From positions 19,990,011 to 20,054,010 of the forward strand of contig CM046297.1 in NCBI GenBank assembly GCA_025267735.1: a stretch of DNA of 64,000 bases. The letters are read 5' to 3'. The translations under genes and the position numbers were made by a program. Positions 7,432 to 15,039 of the stretch are shown here, in pieces (the stretch's first letter is position 1; each line of letters opens with the position of its first letter). The notes beneath the pieces are model-generated. The model was given only the letters and a program-made list of their open reading frames with translations. It was not told the origin of the DNA and did no database searches. Source of the stretch: Mactra quadrangularis. Taxonomy: Eukaryota; Mollusca; Bivalvia; Venerida; Mactridae.

Positions 7432-8489
7432 AGAAAGTGTTACGTTCCATCTATTACAATCCTGCAAATCCAGCAGCATTTGGTGGAATACAAGCTCTGT
7501 ACAAAGCTGCAAGACGCCAATTAAAATCTATCACTTTGAATCAAGTGAAATCCTGGTTAAAAGGAGAGAACACCTACACTCTGCATAAACCTATACGACG
7601 TAAATTTTCCAGAAGAGCAACCGTAGTAGCAGGGATTGATCATCAATGGCAAGCTGATTTAGCTGATATGCAATCATTGGCACAATTTAATAAACCTTAT
7701 CGTTATTTACTTTGTGTTATTGATGTTTTTTCAAAATATGCTTGGGTCATTCCTATTGAAAATAAAACAGGCAATACACTTATTCAAGCATTTAGTTCTA
7801 TTCCAAGAAAACCTAAAGCTCTGCAAACCGATAAAGGAACTGAATTTAAAAATCATGCATTTCAACAGTTTCTTAAAAAATCGGGTATTCATTTTTTCAC
7901 CACTGAAAATCCAGAAACCAAAGCAAGTGTTGTTGAACGGTTTCAACGTACATTGAAAACACGTATGTGGAAATATTTCACTCATGAAAATACACGGCGC
8001 TATGTAGACATATTGCCTAAACTGGTTCATAGTTATAATCATCGGTTTCATCGTAGCATTCAAAGAACACCAGCTTCTGTCAATGCACAAAATGAAGCCC
8101 AAGTCTCTAACGCATTGTACGGTAAGAAAAAACAAGGTTCATCCCACACCATTCAGGTGGGAGATCGAGTACGTTTGAATAAAACAAAACGTACATTTGA
8201 CAAAGGTTATTTACCCAATTGGACCACTGAAATATTTAAAGTAGTACGTGTGTCCAAAACCCAACCTTCCACTTTTAAATTAGAAGATTTAGAGGGTGAG
8301 AAAATATTAGGCTCTTTTTATGTTTCGGAAATTCAACCTATATTTGATAGCGACATTTACGAAATTGAATCAGTTCTTGATCGGCGTCAGAGGAGTGTAG
8401 GTGGAAAAAAGATACGGGAAATAAAAGTACATTGGAAAGGCTACCCTTCTAAATTTGATAGTTGGATACCAGAATCTTATCTTGTATAA
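7416..8489 (+). CDS. Retroviral-type (rve) integrase with C-terminal chromodomain
   Basis: 357 aa. Catalytic core at about 76-235 with D81 (QADLADM), D139 (LQTDKGTEF) and E174 (VVERFQRTL), a D,D35E spacing typical of retroviral/Polinton integrases. Residues about 245-300 form an SH3-like C-terminal part. Residues 312-357 end in VHWKGYPSKFDSWIPESYLV, a chromodomain signature with the aromatic residues for methyl-lysine binding. It inserts the element into host chromosomes; the chromodomain may steer it to marked chromatin (inference from related elements). Start ATG 7416 overlaps the preceding gene. Confidence 0.95.
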   Translation: MGSLLKKVLRSIYYNPANPAAFGGIQALYKAARRQLKSITLNQVKSWLKGENTYTLHKPIRRKFSRRATVVAGIDHQWQADLADMQSLAQFNKPYRYLLCVIDVFSKYAWVIPIENKTGNTLIQAFSSIPRKPKALQTDKGTEFKNHAFQQFLKKSGIHFFTTENPETKASVVERFQRTLKTRMWKYFTHENTRRYVDILPKLVHSYNHRFHRSIQRTPASVNAQNEAQVSNALYGKKKQGSSHTIQVGDRVRLNKTKRTFDKGYLPNWTTEIFKVVRVSKTQPSTFKLEDLEGEKILGSFYVSEIQPIFDSDIYEIESVLDRRQRSVGGKKIREIKVHWKGYPSKFDSWIPESYLV

Positions 8490-8496
8490 ATACATC

Positions 8497-8739
8497 ATGT
8501 CTCAGACAGATAGTGCCAGTATTCAAGTGGACCCCACCGTCATTAAACCTTGTGAACCCAAAAACAAAGTTACGTTTATCTCACAAATTGTGGTGGTATT
8601 TATTATTATCTCTGTGTCTTTATTTAATTTATGTTTTCAACGTCCTGATCGTGAATTGTGGCTTTTATTATTAAGTAGCTCTTTGGGTTATATTTTACCA
8701 AATCCTTCTTTGAAATTTAATAAACCTAAATCAACATGA
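8497..8739 (+). CDS. Small two-transmembrane protein
   Basis: 80 aa from ATG 8497. Hydrophobic segments at about 27-47 (FISQIVVVFIIISVSLFNL) and 54-68 (LWLLLLSSSLGYILP), followed by PNPSLKFNKPK. A longer reading from 8455 would run inside the integrase end, so 8497 is preferred. Its stop overlaps the penton-like gene start (ATGA). Small membrane proteins with a Leu-Pro-Asn-Pro end recur beside capsid genes in such elements; possible roles are virion membrane association or egress, not shown here. Confidence 0.75.
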   Translation: MSQTDSASIQVDPTVIKPCEPKNKVTFISQIVVVFIIISVSLFNLCFQRPDRELWLLLLSSSLGYILPNPSLKFNKPKST

Positions 8740-9560
8740 GTTCTTTTTACATTACATTAATGAGTGATAGTTCTACAGATTTGTTTCCTGATAATATACA
8801 ATGTTGTTTTCGTACAAAATTGATCAAACCTGTACATTTAAATAAACAAGATTGGGAAATTGCTCTAGTCGAATTAATTGTACCAAGTCAAGTCATAAAT
8901 ATTACACAAGAGGAAGGAACATTTTACATTGTCAGTCAAGATGAAAATGTTCGCAGAGCATTGAGTGGTCTTCCTGAACATTGTGCTCAAGGTTTATGTT
9001 TATCTATTCCGCCTGCAACTTATGTAACACCACAACATCTCATTCAAACGATCGATGAAACGATTAAAAATTATATTGGAGGTATTTTAAAAAAATACAA
9101 TCTTACATTGGTGATGAGTTTTTCTAATATTAGTAAAACAGTGAAAATGGCTAGTTCGGATGAATTGGGTATTCAATTTCATCCTGATCTGTTCATAAAA
9201 CTAGGGGGAGATCCAAATGATTCTACTACTGTGTATTTGAAAGACAATAAAAATCCATTTCCTTATGGTGTAGATGTGCATATGGGACATAATCATTTAT
9301 TTGTGTATTCTGATCTTGCCTCTTACACTTTGTTAGGAAATATAGAAGCCCCCATTCTGCGTGTGGTTCCATTTGAATCGGTGACTAAAGCAGGGAGTAA
9401 TCCCCATATTCATTTCGAATTTTTAAATTTACACTATGTTCCTCTTGCCAAAGCCGATTTTGACACCATTCATATAAATATAAGGGGAGACACAGGCAAA
9501 CATATTCATTTTGTGCACGGGAAGTCGATGGTAAAAGTTCATATTCGACAGAAACAATGA
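8736..9560 (+). CDS. Penton-like minor capsid protein (single jelly-roll type)
   Basis: 274 aa. The N-terminus (STDLFPDNIQCCFRTKL, then LNKQDWEIALVEL at about 38-50) is the signature I associate with the penton-like capsid protein of Polintons/adintoviruses, and the size fits. Rich in beta-strand patterns throughout. It would occupy capsid vertices together with the major capsid protein encoded two genes downstream. Starts in an ATGA overlap with the TM protein and ends in another with the next gene. Confidence 0.82.
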   Translation: MSSFYITLMSDSSTDLFPDNIQCCFRTKLIKPVHLNKQDWEIALVELIVPSQVINITQEEGTFYIVSQDENVRRALSGLPEHCAQGLCLSIPPATYVTPQHLIQTIDETIKNYIGGILKKYNLTLVMSFSNISKTVKMASSDELGIQFHPDLFIKLGGDPNDSTTVYLKDNKNPFPYGVDVHMGHNHLFVYSDLASYTLLGNIEAPILRVVPFESVTKAGSNPHIHFEFLNLHYVPLAKADFDTIHINIRGDTGKHIHFVHGKSMVKVHIRQKQ

Positions 9561-9925
9561 TACCCATTTACAAAGGTCAAGCTCGTCAATATGGACATGG
9601 TTTAGGATCCGTGTTTAAAAAAGCTATGAAAAATGTCATGCCTCTACTACAACCCTTGTTCAAAACTGGAATGAAAACCTTAAAACATGAAGCGGTTCGT
9701 CAAGGAAAAGGGGCTGTGCAAGATTTAATGATAGGCTCCAAGCCTAAAGAAGTGGTGAGAAAACGTGGGGCTAACATGCTTAAAAACATGGGTGAACAAT
9801 TACTCAAAGCTGTTGTTCCTGCCAAACGTACAAAACCCACACACCCAAAGAAAAGAGTTCATTCTAAACCTAGACGTTCAAGTGTCAAGAAGTCAAGACC
9901 TCACGACATATTTGATCAAAAATGA
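9557..9925 (+). CDS. Small basic protein between capsid genes (possible cement or membrane-lytic protein)
   Basis: 122 aa, strongly basic. The N-terminus (YKGQARQYGHGLGSVFKKAM, residues 5-24) combines Gly-rich turns with an amphipathic helix, and the C-terminal 35 residues are Lys/Arg/Pro-rich (KRTKPTHPKKRVHSKPRR). Position between penton-like and major capsid genes and this layout recall the membrane-lytic/cement role of adenovirus pVI-type proteins; this is analogy, not demonstrated homology. ATGA overlap at its start, and its stop overlaps the ATG of the major capsid gene. Confidence 0.75.
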   Translation: MIPIYKGQARQYGHGLGSVFKKAMKNVMPLLQPLFKTGMKTLKHEAVRQGKGAVQDLMIGSKPKEVVRKRGANMLKNMGEQLLKAVVPAKRTKPTHPKKRVHSKPRRSSVKKSRPHDIFDQK

Positions 9926-11220
9926 TGCAACACGGTTCATGCGAATGCAGTAAGACAGAATTGGATGTAGGATTTGTTCCACCTACCATGACAGCCATGC
10001 AAGAGGGTCAATGGACTGAACATTACCCTATATCTACTTTGGATAACAATGCACCTATTGAATTTGTGATTCCTGCACAGACAGAAAAGTGGACAGATTT
10101 AAATCAATCGTACTTGTATTTAAAAGTCAAAGTGGTACAAGAAAATGGAGATAATTTAGCCAATGATGCAGAAGTGGCTCCTGTCAACAATTTCTTTCAC
10201 AGTTTATTCAGCAGTATTGATGTCTACTTGAACAATAAACTGATTACCAGTAATGCCGATACGTATGCGTATCGCGCGTACATTGAAAACTTACTTTCCT
10301 ACACCAAAGGATGTAAACAAACTCAATTACAAGGATTGGAGCTATGGGTTGAAGATACGGCAGGCCAGATGAATACCCGAGTACATGATGGAGATAACAA
10401 AGGTTATGTTCACCGAAGACTACAGATACATCAAAGTCGTACGTTAGAACTCTGTGGACGACTTCATTTAGATTTGGTCATGCAAGAAAAATATATTCCC
10501 AATGGTGTTGAAATACGTTTACGCTTAAACAGAGCTTCAGCCAACTTTTGTTTGATTGGCACATCTGCTGGCAAAGTTCAGTTTACACAAGCTGGATTCA
10601 ATGTGCGAACCGTGGATTTACTACCCATCGTAGCTACACAGCTCAATCAGCAGATTGCTCAACATAATATGAAAATTCCGATCAAACGAGCTGAAGTCAA
10701 AACATTCACGATTCCTGGAGGTCAACGATCCAAGATTGAAGATCATCTTTTTCAAGGACAACTGCCAAAACGATTGATCATTGGTATGGTGAGCAATGGA
10801 GATATGAATGGAAATCCTGAAAGCAACCCTTTCAATTTCCAACATTTTAATTTGAATCAGCTGGAAGTCAGTATTGATGGTAAAAGTATACACAACAAAC
10901 CCTTTCAACCCAACTTTGCGAGCGGAGAATGTTTACGTTCCTACATGTCCTTGTATCAAGCCACGGGCTCCCTTGGAGTCAATAGATCCATGGGTATTAG
11001 TTTGAACGATTACAGAAACGGCTATACACTGTGGGGTATAGATTTGACGGCGGATCAAGGTGCAGAAGAAGGACAGCTTCATCCTATAAAGACAGGAAAT
11101 CTACGTTTAGAGTTTCATTTCTCTCGAGCCCTTGATGCAGCTATCAACGTTATTGTGTATGCTGAGTACGACAATCAAATTGAAATCAATTCGTACAGAG
11201 AAGTGATTCTAGACTATTGA
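9922..11220 (+). CDS. Major capsid protein (hexon-like, double jelly-roll; F54H12.2-like family)
   Basis: 432 aa. The start (CECSKTELDVGFVPPT at about 7-22), the NNFFHSLFSSIDVYLNNKLI region near 90-110, the LFQGQLPKRLIIGMV segment near 275-290, the NPFNFQHFNL block near 300-310 and the end VIVYAEYDNQIEI match the protein family usually named after worm F54H12.2, which is the hexon-type major capsid protein of many metazoan Polintons/adintoviruses. Trimers would form the capsid facets. Full length, with no stop or frameshift. The first two codons are both ATG; the first overlaps the preceding stop. Confidence 0.9.
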   Translation: MMQHGSCECSKTELDVGFVPPTMTAMQEGQWTEHYPISTLDNNAPIEFVIPAQTEKWTDLNQSYLYLKVKVVQENGDNLANDAEVAPVNNFFHSLFSSIDVYLNNKLITSNADTYAYRAYIENLLSYTKGCKQTQLQGLELWVEDTAGQMNTRVHDGDNKGYVHRRLQIHQSRTLELCGRLHLDLVMQEKYIPNGVEIRLRLNRASANFCLIGTSAGKVQFTQAGFNVRTVDLLPIVATQLNQQIAQHNMKIPIKRAEVKTFTIPGGQRSKIEDHLFQGQLPKRLIIGMVSNGDMNGNPESNPFNFQHFNLNQLEVSIDGKSIHNKPFQPNFASGECLRSYMSLYQATGSLGVNRSMGISLNDYRNGYTLWGIDLTADQGAEEGQLHPIKTGNLRLEFHFSRALDAAINVIVYAEYDNQIEINSYREVILDY

Positions 11221-11222
11221 AG

Positions 11223-11699
11223 ATGAGTGAAGACATGATGTGTGATGAAATTGAAATCAGTGAAGGACAACAATTTGAAATAGAACTGTTTACTTTTCCG
11301 TGTTGTGAAAGTTCACGGACTGAGTTTTTAAAGGACAATTTAAATCATCATGTCGTAGAAGAATTACAATCATTGATATATCAAAAAGTGAAAGAGGATT
11401 GCTACGGGTGCATTGTAGATCACCCAAGTCAGATCAACCATCCGTTATGCTTGTATTCTACAACAGATGAATGGACAGATCTGTATATTGAAAAAGCTCT
11501 ACTTGAATTAAACATTTACAGAGTGCTAGAAAAATGGTATCCTCATCTTCATTCTTTATCCAAAGAAGAAAAGGGAGATGCCCGACGTTTGTGGGTTCAG
11601 TTTGTATCTGAATTTGAAAGCCATCGGTCAGAATTATCTTGTGACTGGGTGACTTTATGGTCAGAACGTGTGAAGAAAGTGTGGTGTTATGGAGACTAA
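11223..11699 (+). CDS. Cys/His-rich hypothetical protein (HPSQ motif)
   Basis: 158 aa from ATG 11223, two bases after the capsid stop. The central motif C60-x2-C63-x3-H67-PSQ-x2-H73-x2-C76 (CYGCIVDHPSQINHPLC) looks like a metal-binding site. N-terminal 20 residues are acidic. I recall this type of motif from other Maverick-type elements, but its function is unknown to me. The protease gene begins 11 bases before its end, so both are probably expressed together. Confidence 0.75.
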   Translation: MSEDMMCDEIEISEGQQFEIELFTFPCCESSRTEFLKDNLNHHVVEELQSLIYQKVKEDCYGCIVDHPSQINHPLCLYSTTDEWTDLYIEKALLELNIYRVLEKWYPHLHSLSKEEKGDARRLWVQFVSEFESHRSELSCDWVTLWSERVKKVWCYGD

Positions 11700-12267
11700 T
11701 GAACTTCAATATGTGTTGGACCATTCACCCTTATTAAAAACATTACATGGACGTGTATGCGCTAAAGATGAATTATCTCTAGAGAATGGTGTGAGAGCTT
11801 TCATCGTGAATACACATAATTCAGATCAACCTGGTGAACATTGGGTTGCTATCTACCTGAAAGGATCTACAGCTATTTACTTTGATTCGTACGGACTTCC
11901 ACCGTTGGGTGATATTCTGTGTTTCTTAAAGAGACATTTCAAAATTTACTATTGGAATAAAGTTAGACTACAAGGTGTTTTTAAACCCGTGTGTGGATTA
12001 TATTGTATTTTTGCTTTAGACTTTTTATCTCGTGGTTGTGATTTAAATGAAGTGATTCAAACACGATTTGACATGAGATTTGATAAAAACGATGTGTATG
12101 TTCGCGATTGGTTTGCTCAACATTACTGGAGCTATTATAATCAAGCCTATCAATTGAATAAAACAGGACAAATATGTTGTTGTGAAGTAGGCAGTTACGA
12201 TAAAGACTGGTTTCATGAGATAATGCGATGTAGAAACAGAGTTCATTTTGGTTGGTATTATGGATAG
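11689..12267 (+). CDS. Adenain-like (C5/Ulp1-fold) cysteine protease
   Basis: 192 aa. Catalytic order H51 (GEHWVAIYL), D66 (YFDSYGLPP), Q95 (RLQGVFKPVCG) and C102 (CGLYCIFALDFL) matches the His-Asp/Glu-Gln-Cys arrangement of adenovirus protease and Polinton PRO proteins. Length is near that of adenain. Expected to cleave virion precursor proteins during maturation. It is the last gene of the close-packed block; after it come poly(A) signals and a new promoter. Confidence 0.93.
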   Translation: METNELQYVLDHSPLLKTLHGRVCAKDELSLENGVRAFIVNTHNSDQPGEHWVAIYLKGSTAIYFDSYGLPPLGDILCFLKRHFKIYYWNKVRLQGVFKPVCGLYCIFALDFLSRGCDLNEVIQTRFDMRFDKNDVYVRDWFAQHYWSYYNQAYQLNKTGQICCCEVGSYDKDWFHEIMRCRNRVHFGWYYG

Positions 12268-12372
12268 ATGTATGTAAATAATATGTTGTTGTTGTGTTTC
12301 ATCTCTGTTTTTTTGCTTTATTTCTTGTTCTATGTATCTGTTACATGTGTTCTATCTTGTTTGATGTTATAA

Positions 12373-12387
12373 AATAAAAATAATAAA
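12373..12387 (+). terminator. Two poly(A) signals after the protease gene
   Basis: AATAAA at 12,373-12,378 and 12,382-12,387, about 110 bases past the protease stop, after a T/G-rich stretch. They probably end the transcripts of the morphogenesis block. Confidence 0.65.
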
Positions 12388-12479
12388 CCTAAAGATGAGT
12401 TGTTGTGATTTTGAGTTGATTTGTATGAATACTTAAGTGGCAATCAGTCCATAAAGACCTACCAACAAACACAAATTAA

Positions 12480-12595
12480 TCACTCGACCGAACGTCCAAA
12501 GACGTGCTCTCTCTCACGTTCGCGCTGACGCTATATAACGTCGCGCTCTAAGTAGGTCACTTCACACCACTTTTCGACACCGAACAGTGATCATC
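12480..12595 (+). promoter_or_regulatory. Promoter and 5' UTR of the terminal Gln-rich gene
   Basis: A clearly more CG-rich island than its surroundings. TATATAA box at 12,532-12,538; expected start near 12,560-12,570, leaving a short leader before ATG 12,596. Upstream lies an inverted pair CGAACGT (12,489-12,495) / ACGTTCG (12,516-12,522) and further ACGT cores, possible factor sites. Together with the poly(A) signals before it, this marks a separate transcription unit. Confidence 0.65.
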
Positions 12596-13060
12596 ATGGA
12601 CAGCCTTGTGAACCAACTTAGAAAAATTAGAATGTTGAGAGCTAAAGAAGCTAGAACTTGGTATAGTGTCCGCCGTTGGGTGGATCAACAAACCTGTGAA
12701 AAAGAAAAGCGTGAACAGAATGTGGCTTTAGCAGTGATGGAATTAGAAAGCATGAGACAGGAGGAAGAGAGAGCTAGTCGTCTTGTAGAAAGACAGCAAG
12801 ATCTAGACTTTCAATGGTGGATGCAGCGTGTGCAAAATAACGAATGTGGCTGTGAGTATTGTCTTGGACAATTTAAAAAACAACGCCAGCAGGCTAGACA
12901 ACAACAGCAGCAGCAGGCTAGACAAGAACAACTACAGCAGCAGGCTAGACAACTAGAAGAACTACAGCAACGGGCTAGACAACAATTCAATGAACCTGCA
13001 ACTGTCAGCACACCGAATGAAAGACCAGACATCAAACCCGAAAGCACCAGCGATGTCTAA
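12596..13060 (+). CDS. Gln-rich coiled-coil protein with histone-type mRNA 3' end
   Basis: 154 aa from ATG 12,596; an upstream in-frame GTG is unlikely in an animal gene. Residues 1-80 are helical and charged (AKEARTWYSVRRWVDQQ, MELESMRQEEERASRLVERQ), coiled-coil-like. A Cys cluster follows (ECGCEYC, C84, C86, C89). Residues 97-130 are three to four copies of a QQQARQ-type repeat of about 10 residues, then a Pro/Ser tail. I do not recognise the family. It has its own TATA promoter and ends 25 nt before a perfect histone-mRNA stem-loop, so its expression may be tied to S phase. Compared with the other genes it is more CG-rich upstream and repeat-bearing, suggesting a different origin. Confidence 0.72.
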   Translation: MDSLVNQLRKIRMLRAKEARTWYSVRRWVDQQTCEKEKREQNVALAVMELESMRQEEERASRLVERQQDLDFQWWMQRVQNNECGCEYCLGQFKKQRQQARQQQQQQARQEQLQQQARQLEELQQRARQQFNEPATVSTPNERPDIKPESTSDV

Positions 13061-13084
13061 ATAACTCTAAAGTTATAAACCAAC

Positions 13085-13100
13085 GGCCCTTTTCAGGGCC
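13085..13100 (+). terminator. Histone-type mRNA 3' stem-loop
   Basis: GGCCCTTTTCAGGGCC: a 6-bp perfect stem with the four-base TTTC loop, matching the metazoan histone consensus GGYYYTTHTHARRRCC at every position. It is preceded by ACCAAC and followed at once by ACCCA, the usual cleavage site context. A purine-rich CGAAAGAA about 12 bases further (13,113-13,120) resembles the histone downstream element read by U7 snRNA. It lies 25 nt past the stop of the upstream ORF, a normal histone-gene distance. Confidence 0.9.
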
Positions 13101-13137
13101 ACCCATCTTTTTCGAAAGAATATAATCTCATCATGTC

Positions 13138-13143
13138 AATAAA
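13138..13143 (+). terminator. Downstream AATAAA poly(A) signal
   Basis: AATAAA 38 bases after the stem-loop, a possible fallback 3' end. Some mollusc histone genes are known to carry both a stem-loop and a poly(A) signal. Confidence 0.5.
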
Positions 13144-13247
13144 ATTCATAAAAACATAATCTACAATTCAGTCTAATAATACAAAGTCCATACACAAACC
13201 AACACGAACAAACTCAAAATATGTAAACTGGCTTTTCATTGGATATA

Positions 13248-13287
13248 CGTTTTAATGTAGGTCAATCCGTTTTAATGTAGGTCAATC
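13248..13287. repeat. 20-bp tandem duplication
   Basis: CGTTTTAATGTAGGTCAATC occurs twice in a row (13,248-13,267 and 13,268-13,287) and a third CGTTTT start follows. It lies between the last gene and the terminal array. Confidence 0.85.
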
Positions 13288-13336
13288 CGTTTTTTCTGAT
13301 CACTTGACATTTGACTACAGAACAACACAAACACAC

Positions 13337-13542
13337 AGGGCGGTACAAAAAAGTTTTACTTTTTGCGTGGCACCTCTTCTCTCTCCCAAATTTTGTTTCT
13401 CTCCCCAAAATTCGTTTTTTCGTTTTGGTGCCATAAATATTTTTTCTTTAAAATCTCGGTGCCATAACGGTTTTTTCAAAAAAATTTGGGTGCCATAACG
13501 GTTTTTTCAAAAAATTTTGGGTGCCACGCTAACGCCCTACAC
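13337..13542. repeat. Presumed right terminal region of the element: 31-bp array inside an inverted repeat
   Basis: Units beginning GGTGCCATAA start at 13,427, 13,458, 13,489 and 13,520, an exact 31-base period. GCGTGGCACC (13,365-13,374) is inverted against GGTGCCACGC (13,520-13,529), and AGGGCG (13,337) against CGCCCT (13,533-13,538), so the end can fold on itself. T and A homopolymers alternate inside each unit. The outermost bases CTACACT would read AGTGTAGGG inward, compatible with a Polinton-type AG terminus. Without the left end this cannot be proven to be the terminal inverted repeat. Confidence 0.55.
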
Positions 13543-14010
13543 TACTACTGTGACATTCATTACTTATACCTTCGCCTTACAGACATACTCTGAAACTGGA
13601 TCTTCTAATGCATTTAATTAAAAAATACAGTTGGATCAAGTGTGATAATATTAAGTCTCTGAGTGTAATTGACTGTTTCCATATATGGTGGTATTCTATT
13701 AAGAGTTCTAAAGAGTTCTGATAATATCTATATACATGTTCGCTACATGTAAATGTGTTCAGTCACAGACAAGACATTATTAATGCTCTCGTTATTCTGA
13801 CTTTTTAGTTTAACTTTAAGTCTGCTGGTTCGTAAACTTGAGTGTTTTATTGTGTTTTTCAATTAATCTATTATTTCCGTCTATTCAGTTAGAGTTATTT
13901 ATGTGATTTCCATAGACGACTAGCACAGTTTCCAGCCTAAAACGCTGTATATGCATATATGAATGTCAAAGTACTTTCATGTTTGCCTTGTAGATAAAAA
14001 TATATGTAAG
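13543..14010. other. Host DNA without recognisable features
   Basis: AT-rich sequence flanking the element on the right. I see no gene, RNA or clear repeat in it. Confidence 0.5.
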
Positions 14011-14085
14011 AGGCCAGTTAGCTCAGTTGAGAGATGGGTTCAAACGATGTTGTGAGCGATGGGTCCAAGGTTTGAGGCCTGATCA
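14011..14085 (+). repeat. tRNA-like SINE head (degenerate)
   Basis: A-box-like TTAGCTCAGTTGAGAGA and a weaker B-box-like GGTCCAAGGTTTGAGGCC spaced as in a tRNA. Probably a tRNA-derived SINE fragment; too decayed for a working tRNA. Confidence 0.4.
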
Positions 14086-14409
14086 GGCTGCATATTTTTC
14101 TTACTCTGTAAGGTGTATAACGATATATAGTGTTTTTGACCCAGATCCATGACGGACCCTATGTTGTTATTCATCACATGAAGGGCTAGTAGTATGGCAT
14201 GAGGTCAAACACATTGTTTTAGAAACAAGGATATCGCGGTTTTAGCGGAAGGCGGTCGTAACTCAATATTAGAAAAGATGGAGTTACAGCCGTCTTGCGC
14301 TAAACTCGCGATACATCGATTAAAGGGGCATTTTATTTTTACTTGTCTTGTAAAAGAAATTTCGTAACATGTTAATATATTTATACAAACTGAACGACAT
14401 TTCTGGATA

Positions 14410-14487
14410 GCTGCGCGCTCGGCTAGCCAAACAGTGGCACACAAGTCTAATGATCGAGGGGCCGTAGGTTCGATTCCCAAACGCAGC
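14410..14487 (+). repeat. tRNA-like sequence, probable SINE head or tRNA pseudogene
   Basis: GCTGCG at the start pairs with CGCAGC at the end as an acceptor stem; A-box-like GCTCGGCTAGCC and B-box GGTTCGATTCCC are present. The D-arm/anticodon spacing is irregular, so a working tRNA is unlikely. Confidence 0.5.
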
Positions 14488-14745
14488 ATACTTTCGTGCA
14501 GCTTGATCATGAAATAATTTTTGAGGCCATTCTCCCTCATACCACTGATTCTAAATCAGTAGTCACTGACGATAGTATATGCCTAGTAACTGGTTAACAT
14601 CCAAATCCATAAGTTTGACCTTTCAAGGATATGCACTTAGTAACTGGTTAACAGCTTAATCCAGATATTTGACCTTTCCAGGAACGGTGAGTAGGTTGAC
14701 TGTTTTATCATGATTCTGTATCGTTGCTAGATCACAGTGTAAGCC

Positions 14746-14960
14746 GGGGCCGTGGCGTAGTGGTTAGCATGTCTGACTTCGAATCCGGAGATCGCGGGTT
14801 CGAGCCCGGTCGCGGTAGGTCATACCCTATACATGAGTTGTCGGCCTCGTGGTAGGGTAAATTAGTACTGGTGATAGAAAAATGTCCAGGAAACCTATAG
14901 TAGGAAGAGCTGGCCGTCGTATATATAACCTAAATATGTGTTGAATACGACGTTAAAAAA
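14746..14960 (+). repeat. tRNA-derived SINE, family 1
   Basis: tRNA head with A-box (GGCGTAGTGGTTAGCATG) and B-box (GGTTCGAGCCC), then a body running from ATGAGTTGTCGGCCTCGTGG through GTACTGGTGATAG and TGTCCAGGAAACC to TACGACGTTAAAAAA. The body is related to that of the SINEs at 38.8 and 40.7 kb, although the heads differ. Flanking duplications were not resolved. Confidence 0.75.
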
Positions 14961-15039
14961 CATAACCAAAAAAAAACACAGGGATTTTAAGACTTTGACC
15001 TTATCCACTCCCACAAAGAGGCATTCACAAGGATAAAGA

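Larger units (their letters stand above)
1..13542 (+). mobile_element. Polinton/Maverick (adintovirus-like) virus-like transposon, left end outside window
   Basis: A block of 17 one-direction ORFs contains the diagnostic set of this class: B-family DNA polymerase, chromodomain rve integrase, A32-like packaging ATPase, adenain-like protease, double-jelly-roll major capsid protein and a penton-like protein. Genes abut or overlap by a few bases and none shows introns. The left boundary is not in the window, because the polymerase frame is open at base 1. The right boundary is placed tentatively at about 13,542, where a 31-bp tandem array and inverted sequence end in ACGCCCTACACT; no target-site duplication can be confirmed without the left end. 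All catalytic motifs seen are intact, which suggests a young or still functional copy. Confidence 0.9.

Noticed and set aside
7731..8135. 134-aa reverse-strand ORF inside the integrase
   Set aside because: Shadow of the integrase gene; no domain and opposite to all neighbours.
8485..8490. TATAAA as promoter of the small TM gene
   Set aside because: Only seven bases before the ATG and inside the integrase stop region; too close for a TATA-directed start.
13304..13498. 64-aa ORF over the terminal array
   Set aside because: Made of the T-rich 31-bp units and terminal inverted sequence; it has no protein-like composition.
14746..14820. Functional tRNA gene
   Set aside because: A- and B-boxes are good, but the sequence continues into a SINE body found in other copies, so it is a SINE head.
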